A stretch of 64,000 bases of DNA, taken from assembly GCA_947652605.1 (NCBI GenBank), contig OX393579.1, positions 37,516,970 through 37,580,969 of the forward strand, read 5' to 3'. The first letter of the stretch is position 1, and each line of letters starts with the position of its first letter. Positions 23,731 to 35,809 of this stretch are shown piece by piece. Below the pieces are notes generated by a model. The model worked only from the letters and a program-made list of their open reading frames with translations. It had not been told where the DNA came from and did not search any database. The position numbers were made by a program, and so were the translations under genes. This stretch comes from Elmis aenea. Lineage: Eukaryota > Arthropoda > Insecta > Coleoptera > Elmidae.

Positions 23731-25984
23731 TTAGGTCAATTACATAAAAATACGTAGTTGCCCAAAGGAACTATTTTGAAGCAAATGCGATGTAAATATT
23801 GGTACTTCTATTAAATTATGTAAATATAGGAATTTCAAGAGCTGTTTGAAGCTACCAGGCTACCATGTATTTGATAATTATTAAATAAAATTATTTAATT
23901 TAGTTCTTTTAAATATCGTCTATAAGAAATTATTGTTTAAACTGCAATAACTTAAGTGATAATTAAATTATCGACAGGTAAAATAGATAGGATTTTCCAT
24001 TTAAAAATATTGACCACTTCGTGTTTACAGTTAAGCAGAATGGATGGTACATTATTGTTTCACTTCCGGTTTCGCCGGAAATTGCCCTAACTTTGTTATT
24101 TCAAATGAAACACCCTAAATATTTTTACATTTTTGGAAAGAGGAAGCAATTTTGAATATATCTGCACTATTTTGGTTACTGAACCACTACCATTCCATTA
24201 AAAAAAATGACACTTAATTAAAAAAAAAATTTGGTCAAAAGTTATTTGGGATTCCGTAGAACCTACTTTGTGAAACGCTGGTTTGGAGTCCTGTACCTGT
24301 CGATATTTGCGAAAAAAACAAATTAATTAACAAACGATTAATTTTAAGTGCATTCTTTAAAGAAAATGTCAATATTTGTATTCCAAAAGAATACATAGGT
24401 ACTTAATATATTTAAAGCAACACAGTTAAGTAAGGCTGTGTAAAAACAAACACGTGTATAGTTGGAAATAAGTTTAGCTAATGAATTTAATAAACATGAA
24501 TAACTTTTATTTAAAACCCAATAAATTTTTTTGCCAACAACAGTTATCGAATAAATCGTCTTAATTGGGACACTGTATGTATATGTAAATCAGTTTCTGC
24601 AAAATTTACAATAATGTTAGGTTATTTGAATCACTCGGTAATAAAACCGGGAACTAATAACGGACAAAAAAAAATTGTTGACAATCGGCTCAGTAGCGAA
24701 AATAATGTTTAAAAAGCTTTTGTCAAAGAGACGGTCGGAAATAATGCTGAAGCTTCCGAGGTGTTAATTATCCATTAGCGACAGCGTGTTTTAAATAAGC
24801 TTGTGAATTGAAATACCTAACCAAAAATTAACAACTCGGTATTATCAAAGGACTATGGTGAGAACTTTAAAGCTTCCTGGTGTTCCATTTACTGAGACTT
24901 TAAGCTCAGAAATTAACGCATCGACGCGTGTACAGGCCACCGTTTTGCTGAATATTTAGTAATCGTAAAATTTTCCGTACATTTCGTCAGGTTTCAGTAG
25001 GTATTAAACTTTCTGTTTTACTGTCCTGTTACTATTTAAGTGACACATATTCTGAACTCTCAAATATTAAATGAAATGTCCAAAGGGTACTGTTCATATA
25101 TAAAAGGACAGATCAAACATTGTACAATTAAAAATGTAATTTTCTGTTTTTTTGTTGAAACTTTGAAATTATGATCAAATAGAATTTTTAATTCGCATAA
25201 ATTATAAATATATGTACAATAACTTTTTAAGCTAAAAAAAATAATTTTATAATCTGTTTGCTTATTATAAAGACACGTTTAGTGTGATTAAAAAATAATT
25301 TTCTAAACTAAAAGACATCGTTTACTGTTACAAGTGTTGTTTTAGGAATGAAGCATAAAATCGAGGTCGTCTTAACCCCATTCTAATACCCTAGGCAAAT
25401 ATAAATTAAGGGCCATTTTTAGAAGATTTTTACCAAAATAGTAAAAAATTGAAGTATATACAAACAGTGTGACTCATTTTAAATGGGATCACCCCCTACA
25501 AAAAGTTTATTTACGGTTCGATTTTCATAAACTTTTATTGAGCGATAACGCATCAAAAACTGTTCTTTGGCACCCTATTAAAAATTCAGTTTATACTACA
25601 TGTCAAAATTGGCAAAATTTATTAAGCGATTTTTTAAATCCAATACCTGACCATCAAATGAGTTTGTACCAAATTTCATGAAAAAATATTAATATTAAAT
25701 AAATCATCTCCGAGGTTTTTGATTCGTCATAACTCTTTTGGTATTTGAACCTTTGAATAACTTTTTCATAAATTTCTCTTTTTGTCAATGTTAGGGTTTG
25801 TTTTTCAATATTTTCAAAATATTCTCTAAACTTCTTTATAAATTCTTTAAGGCTTTCATAAAGATTTGTTATAATTTTAATAATTACCTCTGGTTATTTT
25901 AAAACGAAAAAATCTAGTCTATTAATCTACTTAATTCCATTGCTGCTGATCATGAATTTTTCAAAAACTGCAGAAATAAAAATA
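23731..25984. other. Long unannotated AT-rich stretch
   Basis: Only weak repeat signals, such as a CGGTTTCGCCGGAA motif near 24070 similar to the dispersed-repeat family at 10985 and 25985. No gene recognised. Confidence 0.4.
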
Positions 25985-26330
25985 GGTTGTATTTAAGAAA
26001 AAAAGAATTATCAATGTTTTAAGTTTCACAAGTTTAACCAAGTCTAGAAAACGCCCTATATAATTTTTTTTTAAATATAGCTAGTGCAGTGTTAATTAAT
26101 TTATTGTCAATCTAAATTTCAAACGAATTTCTACTGCCTCTTTAAGGTATTTAAACGTTGAAAATGTTTGAAAATGCTGTTCAATTTAAAATTTTAAAGT
26201 TTGAGTCCGTGTTTGGCTAAACCGGTAGTCGTTTTGCAACCTCAATATTTTCATCTAATCCGAAACATACTATAACGGTCAAATACCAAACTTCATTGTA
26301 TGTAATATGTAATATCTTTTAGTGTTCTAG
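25985..26330 (+). repeat. Dispersed repeat, copy 2
   Basis: Diverged direct copy of the repeat at 10985-11420, sharing GTTTCACAAGTTTAACCAAG-type sequence, ATTGTCAATCTAAATTTCAA and the AAACCGGTAGTCG region. No coding function. Confidence 0.55.
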
Positions 26331-26394
26331 ATCTAGATATTCGTTTTCATATTTTTGTGGAGCTCCGTTGCTCTGTATAAAAGCTGGTATTGTA

Positions 26395-26480
26395 ATAATA
26401 AATAATAATAAACCGCGCTACGGGCCTTGTAGGCCCAAGGCTCGATTGGCTATATCTCTCCACTTCCTTCTGTCTTTCAT
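26395..26480 (-). repeat. Probable LINE 3'-end fragment with (TTA)n tail
   Basis: On the minus strand the sequence reads through AAGACAGAAGGAAGTGGAGA, then GCCTTGGGCCTACAAGGCCC, and ends in TTATTATTATTA. This pattern resembles the 3' ends of some insect LINEs. The short length makes the assignment tentative. Confidence 0.35.
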
Positions 26481-27516
26481 TAGTTAACGAAGATATAAGA
26501 AAACTGGGAGTGACAAATTGGACAGAAAAAGTGAAAGCTGGTGTTGTAGTTGTCGTTTAAGCCTGTGTGACACGATATAAATTTCTGTATAACATTTAAA
26601 ACAGAATATCTTGTATTGTTTTTCTTGTATAGATTTCTGTTCAGAATTCCATTCGTTTGAAATTGTGTGTGACACGGATACAATTTTATGTAATAGTTAC
26701 TGTCCATGAACATGCGCCTAAACAGTATAAACACAGATAAGCACTCCCTCTTAAAATAAAGTTTTTATCCCTTGTAATTGCCATTTTAAACAATGACAAA
26801 ATCCTGCTTCGGATTACCAAGAATTAACTGTTAATAGGAATTTCTATTGCTTATATTTCCTTTAGCTGCAGATGTTCAAAATCAGCTGTTGTTAGTCGCC
26901 ATTATTCACGAACTGAATGAGCATCTGTAGCACGCAGTTTCTGTATCAAAACTTGTTTGCAAATAGGACAAGTCGTATAGTATTTTCTGTACAAGAAACT
27001 GCATGGAACGCTTGTACATGCAAGAAACTATACAGAATTTTGTACGAGAAACCTGTATGACACGATATAAGATTTTCAGTAGTAATATAACAAGTGCATT
27101 GACAATTTTCGATAATTTTTGGTAAATATGCCCGAATGCAAGTTGAGCTGAAAACTTGCATAAGTGAAGATTTGTCAAAAATTATAGATTATTTGCAATG
27201 CACGAGTTATATTTTCTCAGAAAATTTCCTTCACCTAACCTATCTGTCAAATTAAAATGTTGTTTAATTTAGATAAATTAAAGTATACCTACTACTTACT
27301 GCGATTGTTATTATTAATAGATCATTTATAACTAATTGTTAATTCAAGAATTATATTTTAATAAAAATTAATGAACCAAATAGTATTTAGGTACATACAT
27401 AATCTGTTATGTCAAATTTTACAAGTACTGTCAGAGTGGTGTGTCAGGGGTGTGGTTTAATCTATATTAAACTATTAAAGTAACGTTATTGGTCGCCGAC
27501 ATCTGTCAAAAAATTA

Positions 27517-28288
27517 TCAGTTATAATATATTAAGGGAACATTATTTTGCCGGTAAAATTATTGACAAAAGTTTGTTACTTTGGTAACATTCATTCATTT
27601 TGTCGAGGGATGTTACCTATAAGTAACAAACTTGAGTTAAAATTTTTCCTGCAAAATAATGTTCCGAAATATATTTGATTAGACTATTTCCCAAATAAGA
27701 TACCAAAAATAATTACAATTTTCGTTTATTATTTGTTAACATTTTCGATAGCGTACTAACCTCTGTAGCGCATTTAAATCGTAACTCCTTTCCTTGCAAA
27801 ATTTTTTAAATTCTTTCCATATTGACATTTTGGATGCAACAGTATTTTTGGGAGTTATATATAAAAATAATTAGGTACAATTTTCGTTTATTATTTGTTA
27901 ACATTTTCGATAGCGTACTAACCTCTGTAGCGCATTTAAATCGTAACTCCTTTCCTTGCAAAATTTTTCAAATTGTTTCCATATTGACGTTTTGGATGCA
28001 ACAGTATTTTTGGGAGTTATATTTGCAACAGTTTTTTGTATTTCTTCTATGGAAGTTATTCCAAAACGGCTCATCTTAAATATATTTTACAACTGTCAAA
28101 CATCTGTAAACAAACAACCAGGTTGCTAAGGATATAATTGACATGACAACGGGATGTTTTCGCTATTTTGGAGGTGAAAAAATCCCTAGGAATTTTGCCG
28201 CTTAAAAATGAACGTGATTGGTCAAAACATTAAGGCGTGACTATAATTTGACTAAAGTGATTGGTTTATATGACCATGAGGGGAATAG
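27517..28288. mobile_element. ATTATCA-site insertion, copy 1
   Basis: An insertion that is absent from the homologous host repeat at 63486/63487. It starts TCAGTTATAATATATTAAGG and ends GAGGGGAATAG, followed by TCAAGACC. The host reads ATTA-TCAAGACC. This fits either a 3-bp TCA duplication or insertion between A and T without duplication. Near its start is a MITE-like palindrome (about 27536-27671, ends GGAACATTATTTTGC). A unit of about 162 bp is tandemly duplicated (about 27696-28019). Open frames inside are low-complexity. Confidence 0.8.
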
Positions 28289-28407
28289 TCAAGACCAAAA
28301 TACCTTATTCCCTCTCCAAATTTATATTTTCCACCAATCAAAAACTCAGATTTCTTAGAAACGACCAATAAACGCATGAAAATCTGTTAATTGCGAAAAG
28401 TAAATTA

Positions 28408-29076
28408 TCAGTTATAATATATTAAGGGAACATTATTTTGCCGGTAAAATTATTGACAAAAGTTTGTTACTTTGGTAACATCCTGAGACAAAAGACATGA
28501 CAAAATCCTGAGCCGAAGGCGAGGGATTTTGTCATTCATTTTGTCGAGGGATGTTACCTATAAGTAACAAACTTGAGTTAAAATTTTTCCTGCAAAATAA
28601 TGTTCCGAAATATATTTGATTAGACTATTTCCCAAATAAGATACCAAAAATAATTACAATTTTCGTTTATTATTTGTTAACATTTTCGATAGCGTACTAA
28701 CCTCTGTAGCGCATTTAAATCGTAACTCCTTTCCTTGCAAATTTTTTTAAATTGTTTCCATATTGACATTTTGGATGCAACAGTATTTTTGGGAGTTATA
28801 TTTGCAACAGTTTTTTGTATTTCTTCTATGGAAGTTATTCCAAAACGGCTCATCTTAAATATATTTTACAACTGTCAAACATCTGTAAACAAACAACCAG
28901 GTTGCTAAGGATATAATTGACATGACAACGGGATGTTTTCGCTATTTTGGAGGTGAAAAAATCCCTAGGGATTTTATCGCTTAAAAATGAACGTGATTGG
29001 TCAAAACATTAAGGCGTGACTATAATTTGACAAAGTGATTGGTTTATATCAGTTTATATGACCATGAGGGGAATAG
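28408..29076. mobile_element. ATTATCA-site insertion, copy 2
   Basis: Second copy of the same element, nearly identical to copy 1 outside two indels. It starts TCAGTTATAATATATTAAGG and ends GGGGAATAG, followed by TCAGTGTATG. The empty host site is at 63367/63368. It lacks the internal 162-bp duplication and carries about 51 extra bases (near 28484-28535, including GAGCCGAAGGCGAGGGATTT) inside the palindromic part. Confidence 0.8.
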
Positions 29077-29227
29077 TCAGTGTATGATTATGTTTGTTGG
29101 CCGTTTAAAGGAAATCTGAGTTTGTTATTGGTCGAAAACGCAAATTTGACAGGTGAAGGGAATTTTCTGTATAACATTTGGTACAAATTTCTATACAGAA
29201 ATTTACATCGTGTCTAACGGGCTTTAA

Positions 29228-30900
29228 GCTTGGAATCTTAAAACTCAATAAGTAAGAATCCCAACGAATTTGAAAGTTGTAACATATTGTTTAATGAATA
29301 GTTTATTTTTTATTTCTGTTCTGTATTCATGGAATACGATTTCTGATATTAGGTTAAATCGATCGGCAAATAAATTGACAAACGGACTGGTTTAGCAATG
29401 ACGCGTATATAAACTTTGCGCATTTTTATAATCGTTGACGCCTGGTTACGGCCGGTTGATTTATGTATTTAACGCGTTCAAAACAGAATTAAAAGTCGGT
29501 TTTTATACAGAATACGTTTTTAGATACATAAAACACTGTAGAAGGATACTATTTAGCCGTTCTGTCTAGCTTATTAAATGATAAAAATCTGGCGCAATTG
29601 TTTTGCTAAAACTGTAATTTAAAAACAGGAGCTGCTTTTTAATAAAAAATCTGAAAAATGTTAGACATCGCTTTATATATAAAAGTATTATATTTCTCGG
29701 TTTGTGGGTGTCAGCATAAAGGAAGAAGGAGCACTTGTCCTTTGCATTCCTTGCACTAAAGTCAAGCGTCTGTGTTATCATTGTAAACAGGAAAGTTCTG
29801 GATTTACATCCTTGACCTTAAAGTCATAACGTTGGTTAACACCTTCATTGCCACTTAAACACTACTCGACAAGACCCGTTGTACTGGATCTAAGACATTT
29901 GGGTGATTTTCGCCAGTAGGCAAAATGGCAATTTTCGATCAATAGGATTGTTCCAACACGGGATTTATAACCTATTTCTGATTAGTTCATGAACCGATTT
30001 ATTCGCATGCGTGAACTATGTACTAATACATGTATCGCCCAGAATTAGCTGGTGTTGCAACGCTTTTCCGACTGGCGACTGGCCTAACTGTAAATGACAT
30101 TTGCGTCTATTGGGTTCATAAATGTACGCATCGCTAGGGTAAACACCTTAACCGAGAAAATATTAATGTTTATAGACGTATGTACATTTTTATATTGTTA
30201 ATTTGTATATATATTTATATTTATTTATATTATTGGTATTGTTATATATTATTATAGTTTATTTATTTGACCAAATACTTGTGTATCATTATTTTTATTA
30301 AATATATTGTTTTATTAAATAATTCTGTTTGAATGCCTTGTATTGTTGTAGTTCACGCTTGATTACTGCAGGTTTCCCAAATCATTAATTGTTCACAGCT
30401 AGACATACTTTTATACATTTCGTCTTTGTCTAGTGCATTAAAATCAAAATTATTTCTACTAACGTACAGTAGGGGTGTTACTTCGTGCACAAAATGTTAT
30501 GTTTCAGTAACTTATGCTTCCAACGGTATGTGGTAGACAAAGATGGGTTACACTTAAAGCGGTCGTAACTTTCTTAGTGCGCTAATCCGATAGCCCTCTT
30601 TACTCACTGGACAGACTTATACACGCTCTCATCCAAGAACTGTTCTGACCGTTCACTGACTAGTTCATGTAACAATTTTGTAATGTTGGAACAGCTGACT
30701 AAACCGTCCGGTGAACTATCAGAGCCTGTGTTGGAACGCGATATTGATACTGCGCAAACTCCTGATCGTTTACTGTGCCATGCAAATCGCTGTTGGAACA
30801 AACCTAATGTTAACTCCCCTTATCAGCGGAGCTGACAGCGATCCTGTTAACTTTCTGTTAGGCGCGCGTTCATACTGATAGGTGCTCAACAGATGTATAT
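29228..30900. other. Unannotated stretch
   Basis: No gene recognised. 30180-30340 is extremely AT-rich, low-complexity TATTTATATT sequence. 30560-30800 is less AT-rich and holds a 65-residue minus-strand frame with no family match. Confidence 0.4.
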
Positions 30901-30901
30901 A

Positions 30902-31260
30902 CAGGGCGTTCCAGTTATCATGAACAGCATAAGGATCTCGTTAACGGTAAGAGATACAGACTTAGTTAAACAAGTCAAAATGGTCTATGATTTAAGAGCA
31001 ACTATTCTACAAACAAAAATCTTGAGACAATGAATAGTTTTAGCCCTTATTAATAAAAACTAAAAAATGACGTTTTAAATAGTTGCTTATAACTTGCTTA
31101 TTTGAAATCATATTGGAAATATTTTTCGACAATATTAGGACACTTTATAACGTAGATTTGAAATTTGTTATTAAATTTTACCTATCTTCATTTGTTTCTG
31201 TTATCTTTTTAACATCAACTTTCTTATTTTAAATGCAGGCTGTATGTAGTTGGCTGCCTG
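30902..31260. mobile_element. One-ended CAGGGCGTTCC element
   Basis: CAGGGCGTTCCAGTTATCAT follows TA. The box GGATCTCGTTAACGGTAAGA starts 30 bases inside, as in the complete elements of this group. No inverted partner is visible downstream, so this is a truncated copy. The right limit is arbitrary. Confidence 0.5.
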
Positions 31261-33164
31261 TAAAAAATATAATTTTTTTTATCTTTCCATTGTGTATGGC
31301 TTGTTAGATTGATCTTTAAATATAAGTAAGTTATTAGAATATTATTGTATTTTTTAAGTTAAATTAAAGTGGCCATTGAAAAACCAAACATCAAATAAAT
31401 GGGTTAGATGTACCTACTTAATTAAACAAAAATTAAATAATTTAAGATTTCTTTTACATTTCGTAATAATTTATGATTTTTTAGTTACCATTACCATTGA
31501 ATCTAAGTTATAACACGCGTTTGAAGTGTAGTCCTCTCTCTATGGGCAACTCAAATTTGAAATCTGCGCTTTGTTGATAATAATGTTTTCCTAAGCATAT
31601 CACTTCTTGCATAACCCCCCTCCACATTCACTTGACGTTTCGTTGTGTTATACTAGCGGTGGCAGGGCTGCATTTCCTGCAGCTGGCGTATTAATTTTAT
31701 ATATCATAGCCACTGTTACAAATTGTAATTAGAAACGACAAATAAAGGTTTTGAGTTCAAATTTAGCCAAGTTGAAAGAAAATGCATAATTTAATTTAAA
31801 TTTGAAGGAGCTGCAGCCCCGCACCCGTTATGGACGAGCCACCCCTGATTAAAACTTCAAGTCAAGCTTAAGAGTAGTGAATTGCAACAAAATTTTAAAA
31901 GGAAAACAGCTGTAATAAGCTTAAAAACGATCGTATAACGTTCTTTAATAAGACAAGAGATAACGATACTGAAATCATAAAGTTGAGCTCGGAACAAAAT
32001 TAAATCATAAAGCAAGCGGTTTAGTTCAAGGAGAACAAAGACTGAAGTAAATTAAAAATAAATAATATCAATCGGAAACTTTATAAAAATTGCTGTTAAA
32101 AAACAAATATTACATTATGTAACATTATTTAAATCGTTGCTTAACACCCAGGATTAATACATATACATGAACCATTTCCAAAATAAAAAAAGGCTAGGTG
32201 AAGGTTTGCATCAAGTTTTCGTCCAAACAAAAATCTTAGCTTAGTATTGCTGGACTAATTAAAAATGCAAAGTTGTACTACTCATATTAAGTTTAAGAAA
32301 AGACAATTAAATTGCATATTTTCTGCTTATTTATGTCACTTTATTATCGCGAAGTGATTAAAACAAGAATTAAACAATTATTAAAATTGTTTACTCATAC
32401 AGTTTCTTAAATTTACAGTGGTTTAAATTATTACATCGTTAATAATTACTACAGTTCATTAAACAATCATTACTTAATAGTTCAACCTGGTTTTTGTCTT
32501 TTCAAAACTGAAATAAAACGGCAAAAACAAATGGTTTTAATTTTTTAATGATCGTTTGTCGTTCGAGTTCCTTTTCTATACGGACTGAAGTAATTTAAGT
32601 CATTAGTTTAAATTATTCAAGTAAATCGATAGAACTCAAACTTCACTTAAAATGCAGCAGAGTGCTTGATTGCTCTGTAACATTAAATTCTAGATTTTGG
32701 GATAAAAATGTCATCATTAGTTGCTTTCTTCTAAAATTGATGTTCAATTGGACAAAAATTATTCTCCGATCGTGTAGCTCTGAGAATGCTTTTTGAATAT
32801 TAATGTTGGTAAAGTTTTTTTTTGTAATTTGACCTTTAATCAAAATTAAATATACAAGATGGCTCGCGGTAACAGGAACGGATTTCTTTTAAAACAAAGT
32901 ATTCGAGCGAGCGTAGACCTTTTTTTTTTAAATCTGTAGGACCCATTAACTCTGCTTTCACACGGGCCTATTCTATGCTTGCTACGCTACTAGCAATGAC
33001 GCTAAATTTAACCCCAAACTATTCCATTTAAATTACATGTGTATCAGTGGTCAGGCGTGTAGCGCGCATTTGTAGTACAATCATTTTGCAAAAACAATGA
33101 TTGTGTAGAACAGCGATTTCCAAACTGCAAAAGGAGGCGTGAAAAGTTTAACAAAAATGACATA
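31261..33164. other. Unannotated AT-rich stretch
   Basis: No gene recognised. A short segment at 31653-31847 ends in CCACCCCTG and may be a small hAT-type MITE, but its left end is weak. Confidence 0.4.
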
Positions 33165-33166
33165 TA

Positions 33167-34682
33167 CAGGGTGGTGCTTTTTTCGATGCTCACCATTGTT
33201 ATCTTGGAAACGGTAAGAGATACAAGGTCGGTTAAATTAGAGAAAAGTTGCACATTTTTATGGCAATTAAGAATCTGAAAAGAAATCCTGGATATTTTGA
33301 TTCGTTTTTGATTTATTATAAAAAAAAATTAAAAATGTGATTTTAGAAAAATATTATTATCTTCCCTACCATTGACGCTATATCATTTAAACTTGGTTAC
33401 TTTATGTTTTTGACCGTCCTGGGTTTGATGACGTAAACAGAAATTTTCTAAGCCTTCTAGATTTCAAACTGCGATAGTCAACTTTTTTCTTTCTTATGGT
33501 TGCCATATTGGATTCTTACACCATCAGACAGACAAAAAAATTAGCTTTTCGGATTGGTAACCCACATACCTTTTTTCTTTGAAAAAACTTGTTGAAATTT
33601 TAAAATTTGTGTAAATAATTCACAAAATCGAGAATGCTCTGAAAAACAATTGAAACTATGATATAAATAAAATCTACAGAACATTTTATTGGTCTTATGA
33701 TAACGAAATTAAGATTGTTGGAAACATATTTAGAAGATATGTTAGGCGAATTGCCATTATTAACAATTCAAAATCATCAGTAGTTTCAGCAAGAAGGAGC
33801 TGGTCCTCACAAATCCCGCATTGTAAATGGATATTAATTCAGATGTACGCTATCAAAATTTTTGACTTGGTACGTTTGGTCCTGTTCATTGGCCTCCGCG
33901 ATCGCCATGTTTAACGCCTATGGATTGCTTTTACATTGATGTTGTTTATGTAACCCTAACGAAAAATATTGAACTTCTTCTCCGTAAAATCAAAAATGCT
34001 TTCGACTCTGTTGCGAGACAAACTATCCTAAAGGCAGTGGACGAAATGAATTTGAGGACTAACCACTACCATCATGCATAACGGCGCGCACTTTAAACAA
34101 TTTAAATAATTATTTATCTGGTGTTTTAAATTTATTGTCATTTCGTTATTTTATTAACCTATAAAAAGTTGTGTCACTTTTATTTGTATTATAATTTCAA
34201 TTGTTTTTCAGAACATTCACGATTTTATAGTTTATTTATACAAATTTTCAAATTTCAACAAGTTTTTTGAAAGAAAAAAGGTATGTTGGTTACCAATCTG
34301 AAAAGATAATTTTTTTGTCTGTCTGATGGTGTAAAAATCCAATATGACGGCCATAAGAAATAAAAAAGTTGACTATCGCAACTTGAAATCTAGAAGGCTT
34401 AGAAAATGTCTGTTGACGTCATCAAACCCAGGACGGCCAAAAACATAAAGTTACCAAGTTTAAATGAAATAGCGTCAATGGTAGGGAAGATAATAATATT
34501 TTTCTAAAATCACATTTTTCAGTTCTTTTGTAATGAATCAAAAACGAATCAAAATATCCAGGATTTCTTTTCAGATTCTTAATCGCCGTAAAAATGTGCA
34601 ACTTTTCTCTAAGTTAACCGACCTTGTATCTCTTACCGTTTCCAAGATAGCAATGGTGAGCATCGAAAAAAGCACCACCTTG
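33167..34682. mobile_element. Long-TIR element with DDE transposase remnant
   Basis: The left end CAGGGTGGTGCTTTTTTCGA is inverted at 34682 with one base changed, and TA flanks both (33165-33166, 34683-34684). The terminal inverted repeats are about 430 bp long (33167-33600 versus 34260-34682) and well conserved. The subterminal box here is GTTATCTT...GGTAAGAGATAC, starting 31 bases in. Between the arms lies a degraded transposase (33777-34083). Confidence 0.85.
33777..34083 (+). pseudogene. DDE transposase remnant (WPPRSPDLTP type)
   Basis: Plus-strand frames give FQQEGAGPHKSRIVNGY (33784-33835), where the catalytic Asp of the expected QQDGAPxH is Glu. Then, after stop and frame change, come GPVHWPPRSPCLTPMDCF (about 33880-33935) and KNIELLLRKIKNAFDSV. 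The family pattern is QQDGAppH---vr-yL, then WPPRSPDLTPlDfFLWG, a Tc1/mariner-related DDE(D) fold usually fused to an N-terminal DUF4817 domain. Expected PD is PC here, and the final LD is MD. It is a pseudogene. Together with the DUF4817 fragment at 9880 and the remnant at 19880 it suggests one transposase type for this TIR group. Confidence 0.7.
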
Positions 34683-34684
34683 TA

Positions 34685-35805
34685 TAGGTAGATTGCATAG
34701 TACAGCATTAGCTGCATGGTTGAAAATATGGTTTTTGTAACTAGAGTAAACAATATTTTTTTTAAATTGGAAACTCGTTTTAAAAATTGGGTGACACCAC
34801 TGGTTTGCAGTTTGCAAGTGCGTAGTTTATAAAACAGCCGCTAGAACTGCTAGTCGCAGTAACCTTCAAACCTTTATTGTTACATTATTTCAAAGATCAT
34901 GATTTCACAAAGTTCGCGCTGATACAGAATCCATTTGTCGATAAACAAAATGATAAAACAAATGTAAAAAACGATTTTTGTTGTGTATTTAGATTCAGCA
35001 AATAAAGACTCTTGAAGCAAATATTATGTAATAAAATATAAGATTAGTAACAAACCAGGAGTATCAAGCAATGAAATGTAATAAAGATTTTTATTGCAAA
35101 TAGTCCAATCTTGATTGTGGATGACGACGTCATGCTCTACAAAGCTTGCTGAGAAGAAAACAAAATCAATCTTGTGATGCAATGTAGAAAAATAAATGGC
35201 AAATACCCAGCAAAATAGTTGTGAACAATGATTTCATAGAACAACAAATCGTTTTTAGTTTGTAAATTTTCAGCATTTTTAACTTTCTGTTTGAATAAAA
35301 ACACATCCGTTCTATGAGAGTATCAAAAAGTTTACGGATATGAAACAATATAGAACTTGAACAACCAAAATGTGAACAGACACCGGATAGAATTTTAAAA
35401 GGTGAAGGCTACTCAATGTGACACGTTACAGATATGAGATTTCTATAAAGGTTAGCTGGTCAAGAACAAACTCGGAAATAAGATATAGAATAGGGGATCA
35501 CAATACGAATGCACAATTTAAGGTGTGTGAGGACATACGAAAGAGACTTTGAAAGAAATTGATTTAATATGATGTGGCTTGCATTGCAAATGAAAATGAT
35601 TAAAACTTCGTCATTAAAAGTTGAATTTGTTGTTATGAATTGGAAGTGTTTCAGCATTGACTATTTAATCGGAGTTTATTGTAAGATTAACATAATAATG
35701 AATAGAATATTATAAAAACCTCTAGTAGATGTTTGACACAACAATTACTTAAACTCTTTGTAACAGACGGGTCAAGAATATCGATAATAAATTTAAAAAT
35801 ATTAG
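34685..35805. other. Unannotated AT-rich stretch
   Basis: No gene, RNA or paired repeat recognised. Confidence 0.45.
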
Positions 35806-35809
35806 TTAA

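Larger units (their letters stand above)
26556..29227. mobile_element. Composite TIR element, host of two smaller insertions
   Basis: The ends TTTAAGCCTGTGTGACACGA (26556) and, inverted, TTAAAGCCCGTTAGACACGA (29227) form TIRs agreeing at about 31 of 36 positions. Similar GACACGATATAA motifs recur inside at 26665 and 27050, so it may be a composite. The part from about 27060 to 29160, without its two insertions (27517-28288 and 28408-29076), is homologous to 63270-63835 on the opposite strand. No transposase seen. Confidence 0.6.

Noticed and set aside
26480..27178. Overlapping minus-strand frames of 63-90 residues
   Set aside because: They follow repeated GACACGATATAA-type element ends, not a conserved protein.
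27696..28019. Tandem 162-bp duplication as a CRISPR or satellite array
   Set aside because: Only two units, no short repeat-spacer pattern; it is an internal duplication in a mobile element.
28408..29076. Helitron call for the twin insertions
   Set aside because: A|T insertion fits, but the end is ATAG instead of CTRR and no 3' hairpin is visible.
30604..30801. 65-residue minus-strand frame in a less AT-rich patch
   Set aside because: No homology pattern recognised, no flanking exon signals.
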